Positions 44,781 to 57,365 are shown, counted from the stretch's first letter. The stretch is 64,000 nucleotides of DNA from Cyanoderma ruficeps (GCA_008694505.1 VZDJ01000046.1:1494906-1558905), one strand, 5' to 3'. The notes: a model not told the origin generated them from the sequence alone. Numbers and translations are program-made.

Positions 44781-46889
44781 AAACCAAGTTCAGAATCAAC
44801 AAATTCTGTCCTGTGCTGCCAAAAACTTCCAAACTTTTGTGTAGGAAACCAAAAGTGAGAAAAACAACTTGTCTGAGATTGATTCCCTGCTTTGTGGCAG
44901 CAATACTAATAAAGCAAATTTCACATAATTACCCTGGAAGATGCAATAATGGAATTAAGACAGCCATATCTAAATGCAAGCTGTGTTTCTTGGAAATATT
45001 TTTCTCTTTGTTCTTCATCCACTGCTGAAAAAGTGCAGTTGAAACTTGCTTTTCTTTTCTTTTTAATTGCTGCATTCTGGAAAAGAAAGTATTAAAAATT
45101 TATATTTAATAAGATAGAGTAAGAACTGCCAAATTTAAAAATAAAAGGAAATGTAGGTGTTGAAATAATAGCACAGGAAACATTTTAGGTATTTTTTCTC
45201 TGTAATAGATGGATTAAAATTCTAATTAGAAAACAAAAAAGTGACTTTTGGGTGTTCTTTTTCAAAAAAGAAGTTTCTACACTTTTTTTTTTTCCCCCCC
45301 AGGCTCTACAAGTCACTACTTCTTTAGGAATTAGAAGAAACAGATTCTTAGAGAAACAATGGTAAGACTGTGAGGCAGCTACACATAATTTCAGGTTAAA
45401 TTGTCTTCAGCCTGTCTTCTATCACAGCTGCTTTTAGTGCTTGTTGGGATGTGGAAATGTCTCTGTAGCAGCTAAAAATAAAGAGCACTCGAGCAGGGGT
45501 GGAATGAAAAGCCATTTTTGTCTGTGTTTTAAAGAGCACTGTTCTTCACACACTTAAGTCATAGTTGAGATTTTATTAGGTGGAAACAGAAACCTCTTTT
45601 TTTTTTTTTTTTTTTGGATTGTCTNTTTTTTTTTTTGGAATGTCTAGGAGCAAAATGTTTTTCGAGCAAGAAAAAGAATGCAATTTTAGGTTTTAAATGC
45701 AACAAAAACTCTACGACATTTTCAATTATTGCAATGTTGAAAACATTTTTTATTAAACGTCAGGCATAAAAAAACCACACAATGTGTATAGACTATATCG
45801 AGTATATATCTTTTAAAAGAGGACCAAAAGGTAACAGTTAGAATGAAACATAAATATTTTGACATTGGAGGGACCCTTGATCCAAAATTTACCTTGTCTT
45901 CATCATTTTCTTCTTGCCTTTCACTTCTCAAGTCTGTGTAGCTCCATGAAATGTTTGGCCTTGAGTCAAGCTTTTTGTTTTTTGTTGTTTTTTTTTCAGG
46001 AAAAGTGTTTTACTGGATCATTTCCATGGATGTCAGCACCTGGGTTTGATGGAAAAAGTAAAGATTGTCCTCTGGTTGAGTTTTTCATTTATTCAGGTGC
46101 GTGTCTGGAGAAAGTTTTACCTTGTTCCTTTCCTTCTTTAGATGGTCTGTGCAACACATCACAGTTTCTCAGACTAAGTCAGAAAATTTTAAATTCAGAG
46201 CTTTTGTTTATATATTTACTCAAATTCTGTAAAGCCGAGCTTTGTGATTGATTAGAAAATTTTAAATAACAAACAAAATGGCTAAAAATGTGATAGAAAC
46301 TGTTTCATCCCTCAAAATGGACAACCTTGGGTTTTGAAGGGGTGTTTCTTCCTTTTCTCTGACCACACAGGAACAGGTATTTAAAATGGCCAGAACATAC
46401 AAATTTTCAGTTGACTGAATTAAGGGAAAATCAGTTTACATCCATTTTCTAAGCATTTCTTCTGCTGCTAATGTAGGTTGGGTTTTCTTCTGGGGAGAGG
46501 GATTTTTTTTTTTTTTAATTTTCTTTGCTTTGCATTTTGAGGGTTTTTAAAATATTTCCTATTTTATTTTTATTTTTGAGGATATAACCTTTTTTTTTTC
46601 ATTTATTAAGGTTATTCTTTTCCTGACAGTAAAACATCATAACCAATATAATGCATGAAATGTGGTGTGGTGGTGTTGTCAGCCAGCCAAGGGGAATGCA
46701 GAGAGCACCTCATTTTTTAAACTTCCCAGTTTTATTTTGGATTACAGAAGCTCCCACTATGAATTATTTCACTACTTCCTGTGTGTTCCCTATGCCAGAA
46801 GTGCCGATTAACAGGAGAGCAAAAAGTGAGTGGCATCCATCCTTTATCCAATGACAAAATCCATTTTGCAGTGATAGGACAAGGAATAA
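44781..46889. other. Single-copy stretch, no supported gene
   Basis: T-tracts at 45278-45292 and 45597-45640 (ambiguous base at 45625). An exon-like block at 46000-46096 is described under findings. Confidence 0.5.
45597..45640. repeat. Poly-T tracts with ambiguous base
   Basis: Two T runs separated by GGATTGTCT and an N at 45625. The TGGATTGTCT/TGGAATGTCT flanks look like a duplicated short unit. Confidence 0.85.
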
Positions 46890-47050
46890 TGGGTAGAAAT
46901 TAAAAGAAATTTAGGAGAATTTAGGACAGATATTGGGAAAAAAAAATGTTTCCTGTGAGGCCCTGGCCCAGGGTGCCCAGAGAAGCTGTGGCTGCCCCAT
47001 CCCTGGAATTGTCCAAGGATAGGATGGATGGGGTTCGGAGCAACCTGGTT
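46890..47050 (+). mobile_element. CR1 LINE fragment
   Basis: Sense CR1: TTAGGACAGATATTGGGAAA, GCCCAGAGAAGCTGTGGCTG, CCTGGAATTGTCCAAGGATA and GGGGTTCGGAGCAACCTGG. The 3' tip is missing, so it is truncated at both ends. Confidence 0.9.
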
Positions 47051-47839
47051 GTGAAACTACAGCAGCTTGGATTGGGACAATTTGTAAAATTTTTGAAATA
47101 AATTTACGTTAAAAGAACTTAATTTCATCCTTTCATGTTTACTTGAGTGGAAATGGATCAAAATCACATCCATGGCTTGAATTTTTAATAATCACATACA
47201 GATCTGCAAGATTAGTACAGAAATTTAAAGAAATCAAGAGTGTCAACAAGAATCATCTTTACTGGAAGTCAAATTCCATATTTTTTTCAATATATTTTAT
47301 TTGATTTTAAGCTTTTTTCAGTCATTATTTTTTTTCTTTTGATTACATTATTGGCTGAGAAGATTAAAGTGAATAACCAAACACATTTTCAACCTTTTTC
47401 CACAGGGACATGACAATGCAAGTTTGTTGTAATATACTATAAACAAACATCTGCTTGTTTGTTTTAAAGAATGCTGATAATCATTGTTGGAATACAGTTA
47501 CAGAGGACCAAAAAAATACTTGAAATAGTAGAAAATTTGGTATGTGGTAAGTACTGCTTCCCAAACTGGACATGTCTTTCTCATTATTAATTTTCTTTTT
47601 TAGTTTCAAGCTGCATTTTTACCTTTTGTTTGAAAAACAAATCCTGTTGAAGGTTTTTTCTCTCATTGTTGACTGGGACCCCTCTCACTCTGCTACAGAG
47701 ACCTGAAATTGTTGGAAAGTTTGGCTTTCCCAGAGTGGCTAATTCCAAGTATAATTTCCACTGAAATCAGAGAGGATTGCTGAGTCTGGCAGGGATTTTT
47801 GGTGATGATTTAATCCTGGCCCACTTCTCTGCTTTGATC
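47051..47839. other. AT-rich stretch, nothing recognised
   Basis: No gene or repeat recognised. Confidence 0.5.
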
Positions 47840-48189
47840 AGAGCCTCATCTAGAGCCGGACCGTGTCCAAATTGTGTTTGAACCTCTCTAAGGATGGAGC
47901 CTCCACAACACCCTGGGGCAACCTGCTTGCGTTCAGCCACCCTCACACCAAAGAAGAGTTTTCTTATGCTTAAACTGAATTCCTGGTATTTTAGTTTCTG
48001 CCTTATTGCTGTTTTCCTGTCACTGAGAAGACATTTGCTCTGTCTTTACTCCCCCATCAGGTGTTTACACCCCTTGGGAGATCCTCTTCTCATTTCCAGG
48101 CTGAACAGTTCCAGCTCTCAGTCTGTCCACGTGGGTCAGATGTTCCCATCCCTTTATCATCCTTATGGTCCTTCCCTGGCCTCACTCCA
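47840..48189 (-). mobile_element. CR1 LINE fragment, abutted by LTR H
   Basis: Antisense CR1: GATGGAGCCTCCACAACACC, CTGGGGCAACCTGCTTGCGT, CTGTCACTGAGAAGACATTT, CCAGGCTGAACAGTTCCAGC. An older, diverged subtype. It ends at CACTCCA exactly where the LTR begins. Confidence 0.85.
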
Positions 48190-48775
48190 TGTCCTGGTTT
48201 AGGGAAAATTTTGGAGGAAACCTCCAAATTGGTTCCCTCTGGAAAGCAAATTCAAGAGGCTTCCCCCCATCTGGTCCAGGAAAAAAAAATCTCCTTAGAG
48301 AAAAGTGGAAAAAAACCTGTTTATTCAACAAGCGAAGTGAAACACAATCCTTGCTGTGGGTAGCTCAGCTCGCTCAGTCTCTTATCAGTCCCTCTGGTGC
48401 TGGAAAATGCCGAGGCCCAGGCCCGGTAGGCCGCAGGTGTGAGCTCTGGGTGTTTTTCTGGGTTTTTTAGTCCAGAGCAGGTATAAACAGTCACAAGAAA
48501 TATAAAAGAAACAGTCCAGGAGCTTCTCTGCCTCAGCTAGCCAAAAACTGACTAAAAGCACAGGAGATCTCTGTCCCTCTGTCTGTCCATGCTGCAGACA
48601 GCACAGTCCAGGGGTGGAATGTGGGGCAGTGAGTGCAGTTTCTGAAAACAAACTCAGAGCTTCTTGTTTCTCCCACTTCACTCTCAGAATCAATCTGAAA
48701 GGTGTAGAACTTAATATCCAGCATAAACAGGGCAGACCACTGGGGATGCAAGCATCATAAAGTCATCCTAGGACA
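48190..48775 (-). mobile_element. Solo LTR, family H, perfect target duplication
   Basis: 586 bp from TGTCCTGGTTT to CATCCTAGGACA; the TGTCC and GGACA ends are complementary. A perfect 5-bp duplication CTCCA lies at 48185-48189 and 48776-48780. AATAAA reads on the minus strand near 48320. A 5-bp duplication fits ERVL-like or related integrases (inference). No internal coding sequence. Confidence 0.93.
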
Positions 48776-48835
48776 CTCCAGGCTCTCCCAGTCTCTCCTC
48801 TACTAGTGCTCAGCACTCCAATTGTCCCTCCAGAG

Positions 48836-49008
48836 CTGAGCTGAAGGGAGATTGCCCAGAAAAACTGTGGATAATTCATCCCTGGAAGTGTCCAAGGCCA
48901 GGCTGGACAGACCTGGAGCAAACTGGGATGGTAGAAGGTGCCCCATGGCAGGGGAGGGAATGAGATGATCTTTCAGGTCCTTTCTAACCCAAACCATCCT
49001 GGGAGTCA
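48836..49008 (+). mobile_element. CR1 LINE 3' fragment
   Basis: Sense CR1: TTGCCCAGAAAAACTGTGGA, CCTGGAAGTGTCCAAGGCCA, GAATGAGATGATCTTTCAGG and a terminal CTAACCCAAACCATCCTGGG. Opposite strand to both neighbouring CR1 pieces, so it is a separate insertion. Confidence 0.9.
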
Positions 49009-49017
49009 GTGAAAGGT

Positions 49018-49150
49018 CACCTCCCTTGACCTGCTGGCCGTAGTTCTCCCAGTGCAGCCCAAGATGCTGGTGGCCTTTTTTTGCCACATGGACACAGTCA
49101 GGATCATGGGTCAACTTCTCATTCCCGAAGGCTCCAAGAGCCTTTCCTGC
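49018..49150 (-). mobile_element. CR1 LINE fragment
   Basis: Antisense CR1: CCTTGACCTGCTGGCCGTAG, CAGTGCAGCCCAAGATGCTG, GGTGGCC and GGTCAACTTCTCATTC. It may be the continuation of the 47840-48189 copy, separated by later insertions. Confidence 0.8.
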
Positions 49151-51388
49151 CAAGTTACTCTCCAGTAACTCCTTCTGTGCGGAGTTATTCCTCTTCAAAA
49201 ACTAAAATAAAGTATAAAACTGACTTAGAGTTAACACTGAAATATTAAGATGCTGCTACATGAATCACTCTCGTGGCAATGTACCTGCATCTAATTCCTC
49301 TTGGCTTTAATGCATTCCAACAGGAAGCAAGTACTTATACACCTTTCAAGGGCTGGAACTAATCAGTCTGCTAAAAATCATAGAGAATATGTATGAAGGT
49401 AAAAAAAAAAATCCTGATTTTTTTTCTGTTTCTCGGAATTATGGAGTCTTCAGAGCTTCCTGATCCGGTCCATTTTAAATCACCTCAGCCTGACTTTTGA
49501 TGCTGCTGTTTGCTTCAAGCTCCTTTAATCTTTGAAGAAAACTGTTCCAGTCTGCAAATTGAATGGATCAAAATCTAAGCAGGGACATGAAGCTCTGCTG
49601 GACTGACTCTCCCTCCCACTGCCTTCATTATTTAATGCAACACTTGAAAAGAGGCCTAAACTTATGGGAAATTACAAATCTCCTCAGTGCATTGAGCAGA
49701 AGGAACAATTCTATTTCCAGGGCAGTTTTTTGATCAGAACCCTTTGTTCCATATGAACAGGTGTGTGCTTAAGTCATTTTGCTTTTCAGAGTGCAGAAAA
49801 TCACCCCTTTAATTTATTCTTCACACCTGAATGGGTCTCACCTCCAGCTGGAACTTTGAGAACTTCTCAGTGAAAATGAGAGCATTGTTCCTAGCAGCAC
49901 ATCACACACCAAAGCTGCTTAGAAGGAGAAAATGCTGGACAAGACTGGGATGGAGAATGACAGGTAAAAGTTCTCCCTCTTTTCAGGTGCTTTCTTTGTG
50001 GGATCTGAGCCAACATTTGAGACCTTTGGCAAACTGAGTGAAACTCTCTGTCCTTGAGCAACCCCCAGAAATCAAAGGAACTCTCTGTGGTTGCTGTTCT
50101 GCTCCCAGAGAGCAGAGACGAAGATATTTTGATCCGTGAAAGAGCATATCCTGCTGGACAAGATATGGGCAGACAGATGGCTTAAAGGGCTTGTAGTAGA
50201 TTGAGGGACAGACCCTCTATCTGGGACTGTTTGGGACTCATTCTCCTTTTTGACAGAGTCTGTTTTCCATCATGTGGCCTTTACCTGCCATCAAACGTTG
50301 TATCTGATGTTGTTGTGTGGGGTGATGCCGTTCCCTTGTCTCATCTACAAGCGTGCAAAGCAGGTTTCTTCTCACATTTTAGGCTAGATTGCTCCTTTAT
50401 CTAGTTGGTCAAATTATTATTACTGTTTTATCCTCCTTTTTGTAGGCAACACTCATCCTAGGCCCTGGAAGGAACAGCACTGGGGCGTTGTTGCAAGCAA
50501 GTGGAGTTATTATAAAAGAAAAGCCTTATAAAATATAGTTTACGCCCTGCTACTCTAGCTAAGCTAGAAGTAGCTTGTAAGTTTCCATAAAAAAAATTAT
50601 AAGAATGAACACAACAACCTATTCTTAAAGAGAAAAATGTTAACACCTGCATGAACAATGAATCTGTTTCATGAGAATCAGTGAAAAAAATACATAAACA
50701 TATCTAGAGAGAGAAAATTTAATAAATCTATACAGTAACCCTTACCAACCAATAAACTAAGTTTCTCTATATTGCTCACCAATTAAGATTAACACAGCGC
50801 CTTCTGATGTTTCCTATAAACATGAACTTTGTAAATAATGGGTTGGCTTTTCTACATGAGAAAATGGAGTCCCATCGACTTATTTATTACAACAGGATGT
50901 GACTGTGTTTTGAGTGTGGTTTTGCACCAAATGATCTTCAGAGGTCCCTTTAAATAGAAACTAGTCTGTTTATGGCCTGAAGCCAAGCCAGGAATACAAA
51001 AGATGTAAATCCAGGCAGTAATTCTTAGCTGGAATTGCTGGGATGGTGCTCTGTGGGTGATGAGGTTCTTCTGTTCAGACCAAAATGAGTAATGGGTTTG
51101 TCCCTCAACATGCAGGACACCCCTGCACTCGATGGGGCAGAAACAGTGGGAGGGGAAGGGGAGAAAAGGACAGTGGTACAGGCTCCAGGTGGAAATTTTC
51201 TTGCCTTTCCTAGTAAACTTCCCTCCGATAAGTAAATTCTGTGAGCCTGGGGCCTAAAGCTCATCCTATTTATTGAACACATGAGTGCTTTGTCATGGTT
51301 CTCATCACCACAAGGCAACACAGATGGTTCAGACTCTTTTCACAGTTTGCACCTGCAGTCTGTGATTCCAGCAAGCCTTTGGTGTTAT
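49151..51388. other. Unassigned stretch, part possibly an old repeat
   Basis: No gene. The AT-rich portion at 50470-50900 has an LTR-like composition with several TATA- and AATAAA-like words, but no ends or relatives could be fixed within the window. Confidence 0.4.
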
Positions 51389-51691
51389 CCCAGAAGCCCA
51401 GAATGGTTTGGATTGGGAGGGACCTTAAAGATCATCTTATTCTACACCTTCCACTATCCCAGGTTGCTCCAAGCCCCATCCAGCCTGGCCTTGGACACTT
51501 CCAGGGATTCAGGAGAAACCACAGCTCCTGTGGGTAACCTGTTCTGGTGCCTCATAACCCTCACTGCCAAGAATTTCTTTCTCATATCTAATTGAAATCT
51601 CTCTGTTTTTACTTTAAGACCTTTCCCGTTTACACCTGCCCATGTAAAATGTCACTCTCCCTCCTTTTCCATTGCCCCTTTTAGGTACTGG
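51389..51691 (-). mobile_element. CR1 LINE 3' fragment, left part of split copy
   Basis: The antisense CR1 tip CCCAGAATGGTTTGGATTGG runs through CCTTCCACTATCCCAGGTTG to CCTTTTAGGTACTGG, cut by the LTR at 51692 and resumed at 52144 (CTGGAAGGGCCTCTGAGGTG). Confidence 0.93.
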
Positions 51692-52143
51692 TGATGCCTT
51701 GGGAAGGCTGAGCTGGAACAGAGACTGGACAGAGCTGGAGAATAAAGGAGATATTTATTAAAAGGCCTCTAGGATCCACCTTGGGCAGGACAAGAGCCTG
51801 GCCAGGGCTACACCCAAGGTCGACCCAAAATGGTCACCAAAAAAATGGCTGACCGGTCACAAGACCTTACATTTTTATAAGTTTTGGTCCATTTGCATCT
51901 TGGGGTTAAATTGTCCAATTCCAGCTTCAGGTTATGAGGTCTCATCCTTCTTGTTTTCTCTCTTCAGCCACCCTTTTTTGTGCTTTTGGGCCTGAAAGTT
52001 GTCTTTGGTCTTCAGCAGGAAAAGGATTTGTTTTGTTTACTTACTCTGTGAAGAGAGCTGAGTGACACTGAATGTGAGCTCAGAACTGCACCTCTGGACA
52101 GCACAGAATCTGAAATACATGAAAGCTGAAATTTAAGGTTTCA
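51692..52143 (-). mobile_element. Solo LTR, family A copy 3, inserted in CR1
   Basis: TGATGCCTTGGG at the left. The right end is AAGGTTTCA, a mutated AAGGCATCA. A perfect 4-bp duplication CTGG lies at 51688-51691 and 52144-52147. Joining the flanks restores the CR1 reading (TACTGGAAGG), proving the insertion point. Collinear with 7523 and 17239, and the most diverged of the three. Confidence 0.93.
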
Positions 52144-52215
52144 CTGGAAGGGCCTCTGAGGTGTCCCCAGAGCCTTCTCTTCTCCCTGAATAATCCCAGC
52201 TCTCTCAGCCTGGCG
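52144..52215 (-). mobile_element. CR1 LINE, right part of split copy
   Basis: CTGGAAGGGCCTCTGAGGTG, AGAGCCTTCTCTTCTCCCTG and CCAGCTCTCTCAGCCTGG continue the CR1 interrupted at 51691. Confidence 0.9.
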
Positions 52216-53621
52216 ATTGTAATGGGCTTTTTCAAACCTCCACCCTGGTGTTTAAACCAGCCTGATTTCTTCTCACAGAGGATCCAAACTAAACCAGATT
52301 TTTATGATGACACCACACCTACCTGGCACAACAGAAATCAAAATAGTGGTTCAAATCAAAGCAGTTTTTAAGGCCTTGTTAGAAATAACCAATAAAATAC
52401 CCACCCAAATATACACTTGAAAGTATCAGGATATATTCTACACTCCTGTCTGCTGTCCTTAGTGCAATGAAATGCATCCCCTGGCACCAGTGGCACTATG
52501 TCAGCATCGCTGTGGGTACAGACAATGGAGCACAGGACAGAAAAATGAAAATTTTCTTTCTGCAGGAGATGATGTAAACAAATGTAGGAGAGAAACCCCC
52601 TTTTTGCTTCCCCTTTCAATTTATTTCCATCCAAGCTGCCCTACTTCATCTATTAAGCATCTGTTCTTGATCTCTGTCAGAACAGGATCTTGCTTTAGGC
52701 AGACTCTCAGTGCTTGTGCACAGAAGGGAATAACTTGATTTACTTTGCCAGAGTTCTTGGCAGTTCCTGACCCCCTTAAACTAAAGTAACTCCCACTTCT
52801 GTCTGGGGCAAACTGTGTAAAAAGCTGGAAAATTTGTGCTATTTGAGTTGCAGGTAGGAATCAAAATTTTGCTACCACAAATTAGATCTTCTCTCTTCAC
52901 AATTCCAATGAAAGGAAGGGAATATAGGGATAAAGTGAGAAATAAAAAAGGAAATCTTCCAGCAACTGGATTTGCTCTTCTGGCATCATGATTCTTGCAT
53001 CCCATGATTTCTGCTGGTCTTTGTATCTATTTTATCTTCTTATGAGAAGGGAGAGGGACTGGAGGTGATGAGCACCTGGATTGGAAGGATGCAGCCATGG
53101 GAGGTGCACAAACCCAAGGGAGGAAGCATTTTGGAGTTCCTCATATCTTTTTCTGCGCAAAAAAAAAGGACAATTTGTCTAATTTGGTTCTGCCTCATTT
53201 TATCCACACGCAAAATGTGGAGTGCAACATTAATTTCTCAGCTGTGTATGAAGCACTGCGTCAAATTGGGAAAAAAACCATCACAGAATAAAAATAAAGG
53301 CTCTGTACAACAAGATAATGTTTTTGATGATAATGAAAGGGAGAGTTCCCAAATCCTCTGTTGATAAACTCACTTGGATCACAACTTTTATTTACAATGC
53401 AGCCACAAAAATGTGTGAGCAAGAGGGTGATGAGCCTCTGAACAAAATCCTGTCTCTGAATGGCCTTGCTTTGACACAGTAGGACAGAGGAATTTCCATT
53501 TCAGGTTTTAAATGGAGTATTTAAGGCTGAAGAGGGGAATGGAAGCAAAACCCCAAATCCCACGAGTGTGTGCAGGTGCCTGCTGTGCCACCAGGCTGCT
53601 GCAGCCGAGCAGGAAAATGTC
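52216..53621. other. Single-copy stretch, nothing recognised
   Basis: No recognised repeat. The plus frame 53065-53364 (99 aa) has no family resemblance. Confidence 0.5.
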
Positions 53622-53626
53622 ACCTC

Positions 53627-54245
53627 TGTCTTGGGTTGCAATGCAGGATGTGACCAAAAGTATGTATTGTATCTCCAGCTAATAAAACCAGGTGTGGCAG
53701 TGTTCTTTATCTCTTCCAGGACCCATCCTCCCTCCAGGGGATATCTGCTGTTCATGGGCCATCCAGGCTCACTGCAGGCCTGATACAATTCCATCATCCC
53801 ATTGGGAGATGCTCCACCCAGGGGGAGGAGCCCAGCATTCCTACCTGGATAAAACCTGGGATTCAGAACACCAGCACAGCCTGTTTGCACTGGATTCCCA
53901 GAGGGAGACTAGACCCATCTCACCATCACTGGAACCTTCTACAGGACCATCTCTGCTCCAACAGAACCACATCTGTGACTGCAGGAGGACTGGACTGCAC
54001 TGACACCAACACCCTGACCAACAGGGTGTCCGGCTGTGTTCTGACTCTGTCAGTGTTTTTTTGTACTACTCCATTTTTATTTTAATTTTCCTAGTAAGAA
54101 CTGTTATTCCTATTCCCACATCTTTACCTTTAGAGCCCCTTAATTTCAAGATTATAATAATTCGGAGGGAGGGGGTTTACATTCTCCATTCCAAGGAGAG
54201 GCTCCCGCCTTCCTTAGCAGACACCTGTCTATCCACACCAAGGCA
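53627..54245 (+). mobile_element. Solo LTR, family F copy 2
   Basis: 619 bp from TGTCTTGGGTTGC to CACACCAAGGCA, with a perfect 5-bp target duplication ACCTC at 53622-53626 and 54246-54250. Its polyadenylation region (CCTAGTAAGAAC) is mutated relative to the AGTAAA of its relatives. It lacks 22 bp that both relatives have (around 53930-53945), lost between two CCTTC repeats. No coding. Confidence 0.94.
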
Positions 54246-54250
54246 ACCTC

Positions 54251-57241
54251 CCTCTCCTGGGTTCAGAATGACTTCAGAGGTTTAAGAGAGGGAAAATAAA
54301 TCTTTGACAGCCTCAAACTCCACGGATCAGAGATGTAATGAATATTGTTTTACAGTGATATTTTTAGGCTAAATGAAAATAGTTGGGAGTCAGTGCTGGC
54401 AATGGAATATTTGCTTGCAAAGGTGATTGATACTGACTTTAATTAAAATAGATCCTCCCACACAAGTCCCTCCTCTCCCATTAAAACTCCTCTCGAAATT
54501 ACTACTTACTGTTTATAAATAGCCAGAGGTTTTTATAGCTCATTCTTGGCCTGATCAACAGTAGGTTTGACCTTGACTTTGAAAGAAGTGGGATTTAGAG
54601 TTAATAAATTCTATATTTTTCCATTTCATTCCTCTTCCCATACAAAAATTTATTTAGTTTCTCCTTTCTATTTCTCCTCAATCATCCATGTAGTGCTTTA
54701 TTTTGTTTTGTTCTACTTTATTTTCCTTCTACAGCACTCCTATTTTTTGCCTTATCTTCTTCAATTTAATATATGCTCTTTGTCACTGTTTGCTTCACAG
54801 CGGAGTATGTTTTACATTTATCTGAATTAGATCTCATTTCTACCTATAACATTGATCTTGCATTTAAATTGTTCCTGTTTTCCTTCATCTGGCTACTCCT
54901 AATTCCTGAAACTTTCATCCATTAACTTGAAATATACAGTTTTCAATACCGTGGTCTTAGTTATTTATAAAATATCCAAAAAAACCTGAAGACAGAGAGC
55001 AGATTTCCATAAATCAGCGACCCAGATTTGCTCTGAGCTGTTTTTAGATGGAGCACATTTACTGTGACAACCCTTAATTTATATTGGGAAAGATGAAAAT
55101 GTAACCAGAACTGGTATTGGAAAAAATTATATTTAAACCACTTTCCCTTGTGTTTAGAAGGGTCTTCCACCCAGAAAGAATAAGAAAACACAGTTGTAGG
55201 ACCATTAAAAAAACTCCTACAAATTTGGAAGGTTTAGATTTATCACCTCAAGACATCTTCTTCCACAAAAACTTATTATTTTCCTCACTTTTTTTCTGCC
55301 CTTAGTGCACCTTGACTGGCAAGGCTTTCCCTGGATTCCGGCCTCTCCAAGACTCAGGACTTTTGAGAAAAGGGAAGGCTCTGCTTAAACGAGCAAGAAG
55401 AATGGGGCCACAACAACCCCTGGCAGGCAGAATTCTGCACTAAAATATTTCCATTTTTTTCTGTGAGCAGCAGGATGTTTCTGATAACTGTATTTTCCCT
55501 GCAGTTTGGCTGTGAAAAGCCAGCCCTCCCTGTCTGCCTGCTGCTCATTTGTGAGGTATGAGCTGTGCTCTGCTGGGCAAAATTTTGCATTTGACATTTG
55601 AGCTGCTCTGGGGTTAAACCTGGGCTCAGTCACAGGGCTGGGCTTGATCTGTCTCATTATTTTTGTGACTCGGCTCATCCTTACACGGTGTGGGGGCATC
55701 TGGATGAAATCCCAAGTTTCAAGAAGCAGACAGAAATATTTTTGTCTTTTAGGATGTGTAGTCAGTCCAAGTAAATTGCCTATAAATGTTCTTCAGTTGT
55801 GGGATGAGGGGTGTTAAGTCAAAATACCAGAATTGCTGTTGTCAAACATTATGAAGCACACAGCTGATATTTCACCAAACATTTCAGTGAAATTAGGAAG
55901 AAATTACCCTCACAATAAGGAATTCCCAATATTTAATCTAAATCTAGTCTTTCATCTTAAGGCCTTTTCCCCTTGTGTTATCACTGCATGCCCTTGTGTA
56001 AAATCCCTCTCCTTTTCCATAGGATGTGGTTGGGCAGCAGTTTAAATTCCCATTGAAGTTTGGACATCTCTCAATTCAGTGGTTTTTTAACAAGCCATAA
56101 GCTAGGCACATTCCATATATATATACATATATTTCCCCAAAGTTCAACTGCTTATTCCCAGTGAATTAATCAGTGAATTAATTCTGGTGTTCTCTGATTT
56201 GGAGGGGTGGGAAGATAAAAATAGGAAACTTCTCAGCAATCCAGTTCAAACCCTTTTTTTGTCAGAGCCTTGGTACTTCATAATTCCCTTCAGAAATTTA
56301 TTGTTCTCTGCTTTGAATGTAGCTGGCCTTTGCTCCCCTCTTCTTCTTGAGAGGCTGTCACAAAGCCCTGAAAACCATAAATCCTATAATTTCCATTCTA
56401 TATGCATTCCTATTCTATTTCTACCTGTTTTATCCTGACCCTCAGTGGCTTTTCATTTAAATCTCTCTCCTGCTTTCACCCAGCCTGTTCCCTCTCAGTG
56501 TTCATTTTTCAAGGCTGAAAACATTCTCAAACTCCTGGAGAGTTTCCCGTTTTCCTGGCCAACCTGGACATCTCTGTTTTTCCGACTTGGCCTTTCAGGT
56601 TCAGTTGAAAAGTCCAGGAGAGCAGGTAAATTTCCCTCATCATTGGAATTTCACAGCTGCGGTTATATTTCACTCTGCTTTTGGCTCTGAATAACGAGTT
56701 TACTTTCCATTGTTGTGGGAATACTGGGATAAGAGTGTTGGACTAGATTTAGGGATGTGTGATGAAGATTAACAATGGCTAAAAGCATTTACCATTATTT
56801 GATTTTCTCATTAAGTCATTTGGTGAAGTTATGCCAGGCCCATTCCCAATATGAAAGGGTTTAAAATGAGAAAAAAAATAGAAAATGCTGCCAAACCCAG
56901 AGATCTTTCACCATAATTTGTTCATGTCCTGGATCCAGGAACATGAACTGGCATTCTCAGCTGCCAAGGCATTCAGGAATGCTGCAATTCACATTTATCC
57001 TGCCTTTCCCCTGGACACCTGTGTAATATCCAGAGTAATTCCAAGAGACATGTTTATTATTGCAAATGTGATATTGGCATGTGCTAAGAGATTTTCTGAT
57101 CCAGGTATTTGATCTGTTCGCATTACACAAAAGAATCTTTCTATTTAAGATGATGTTGAGAAAACTTTTTTCCTGTTGGCCTCTAGAGCTGCACATGGAG
57201 CCTGGAAAACACCTTCCTTAAAACAAAACAAGAAAAAGCAA
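54251..57241. other. Single-copy stretch, nothing recognised
   Basis: About 3 kb of AT-rich DNA without recognised genes or dispersed repeats. A TA-rich microsatellite lies at 56117-56131. Confidence 0.5.
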
Positions 57242-57260
57242 NNNNNNNNNNNNNNNNNNN
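57242..57260. other. Assembly gap
   Basis: 19 N bases between AAGAAAAAGCA and TAATTACAAAAA. A-rich flanks suggest a collapsed low-complexity tract. Confidence 0.99.
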
Positions 57261-57321
57261 TAATTACAAAAAAAAAAAAAAAGAAAAAAAGCTAAACTTC
57301 AACAGCAAATGTACTGAAATA

Positions 57322-57365
57322 ATCAGAGAATCATAGAATGGGTTGGAAGGGACAGTAAAGAAAAT
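57322..57365 (-). mobile_element. CR1 3' tip
   Basis: ATCAGAGAATCATAGAATGG and GTTGGAAGGGACAGTAAAGA are the antisense CR1 terminus. Only the tip is present. Confidence 0.8.
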
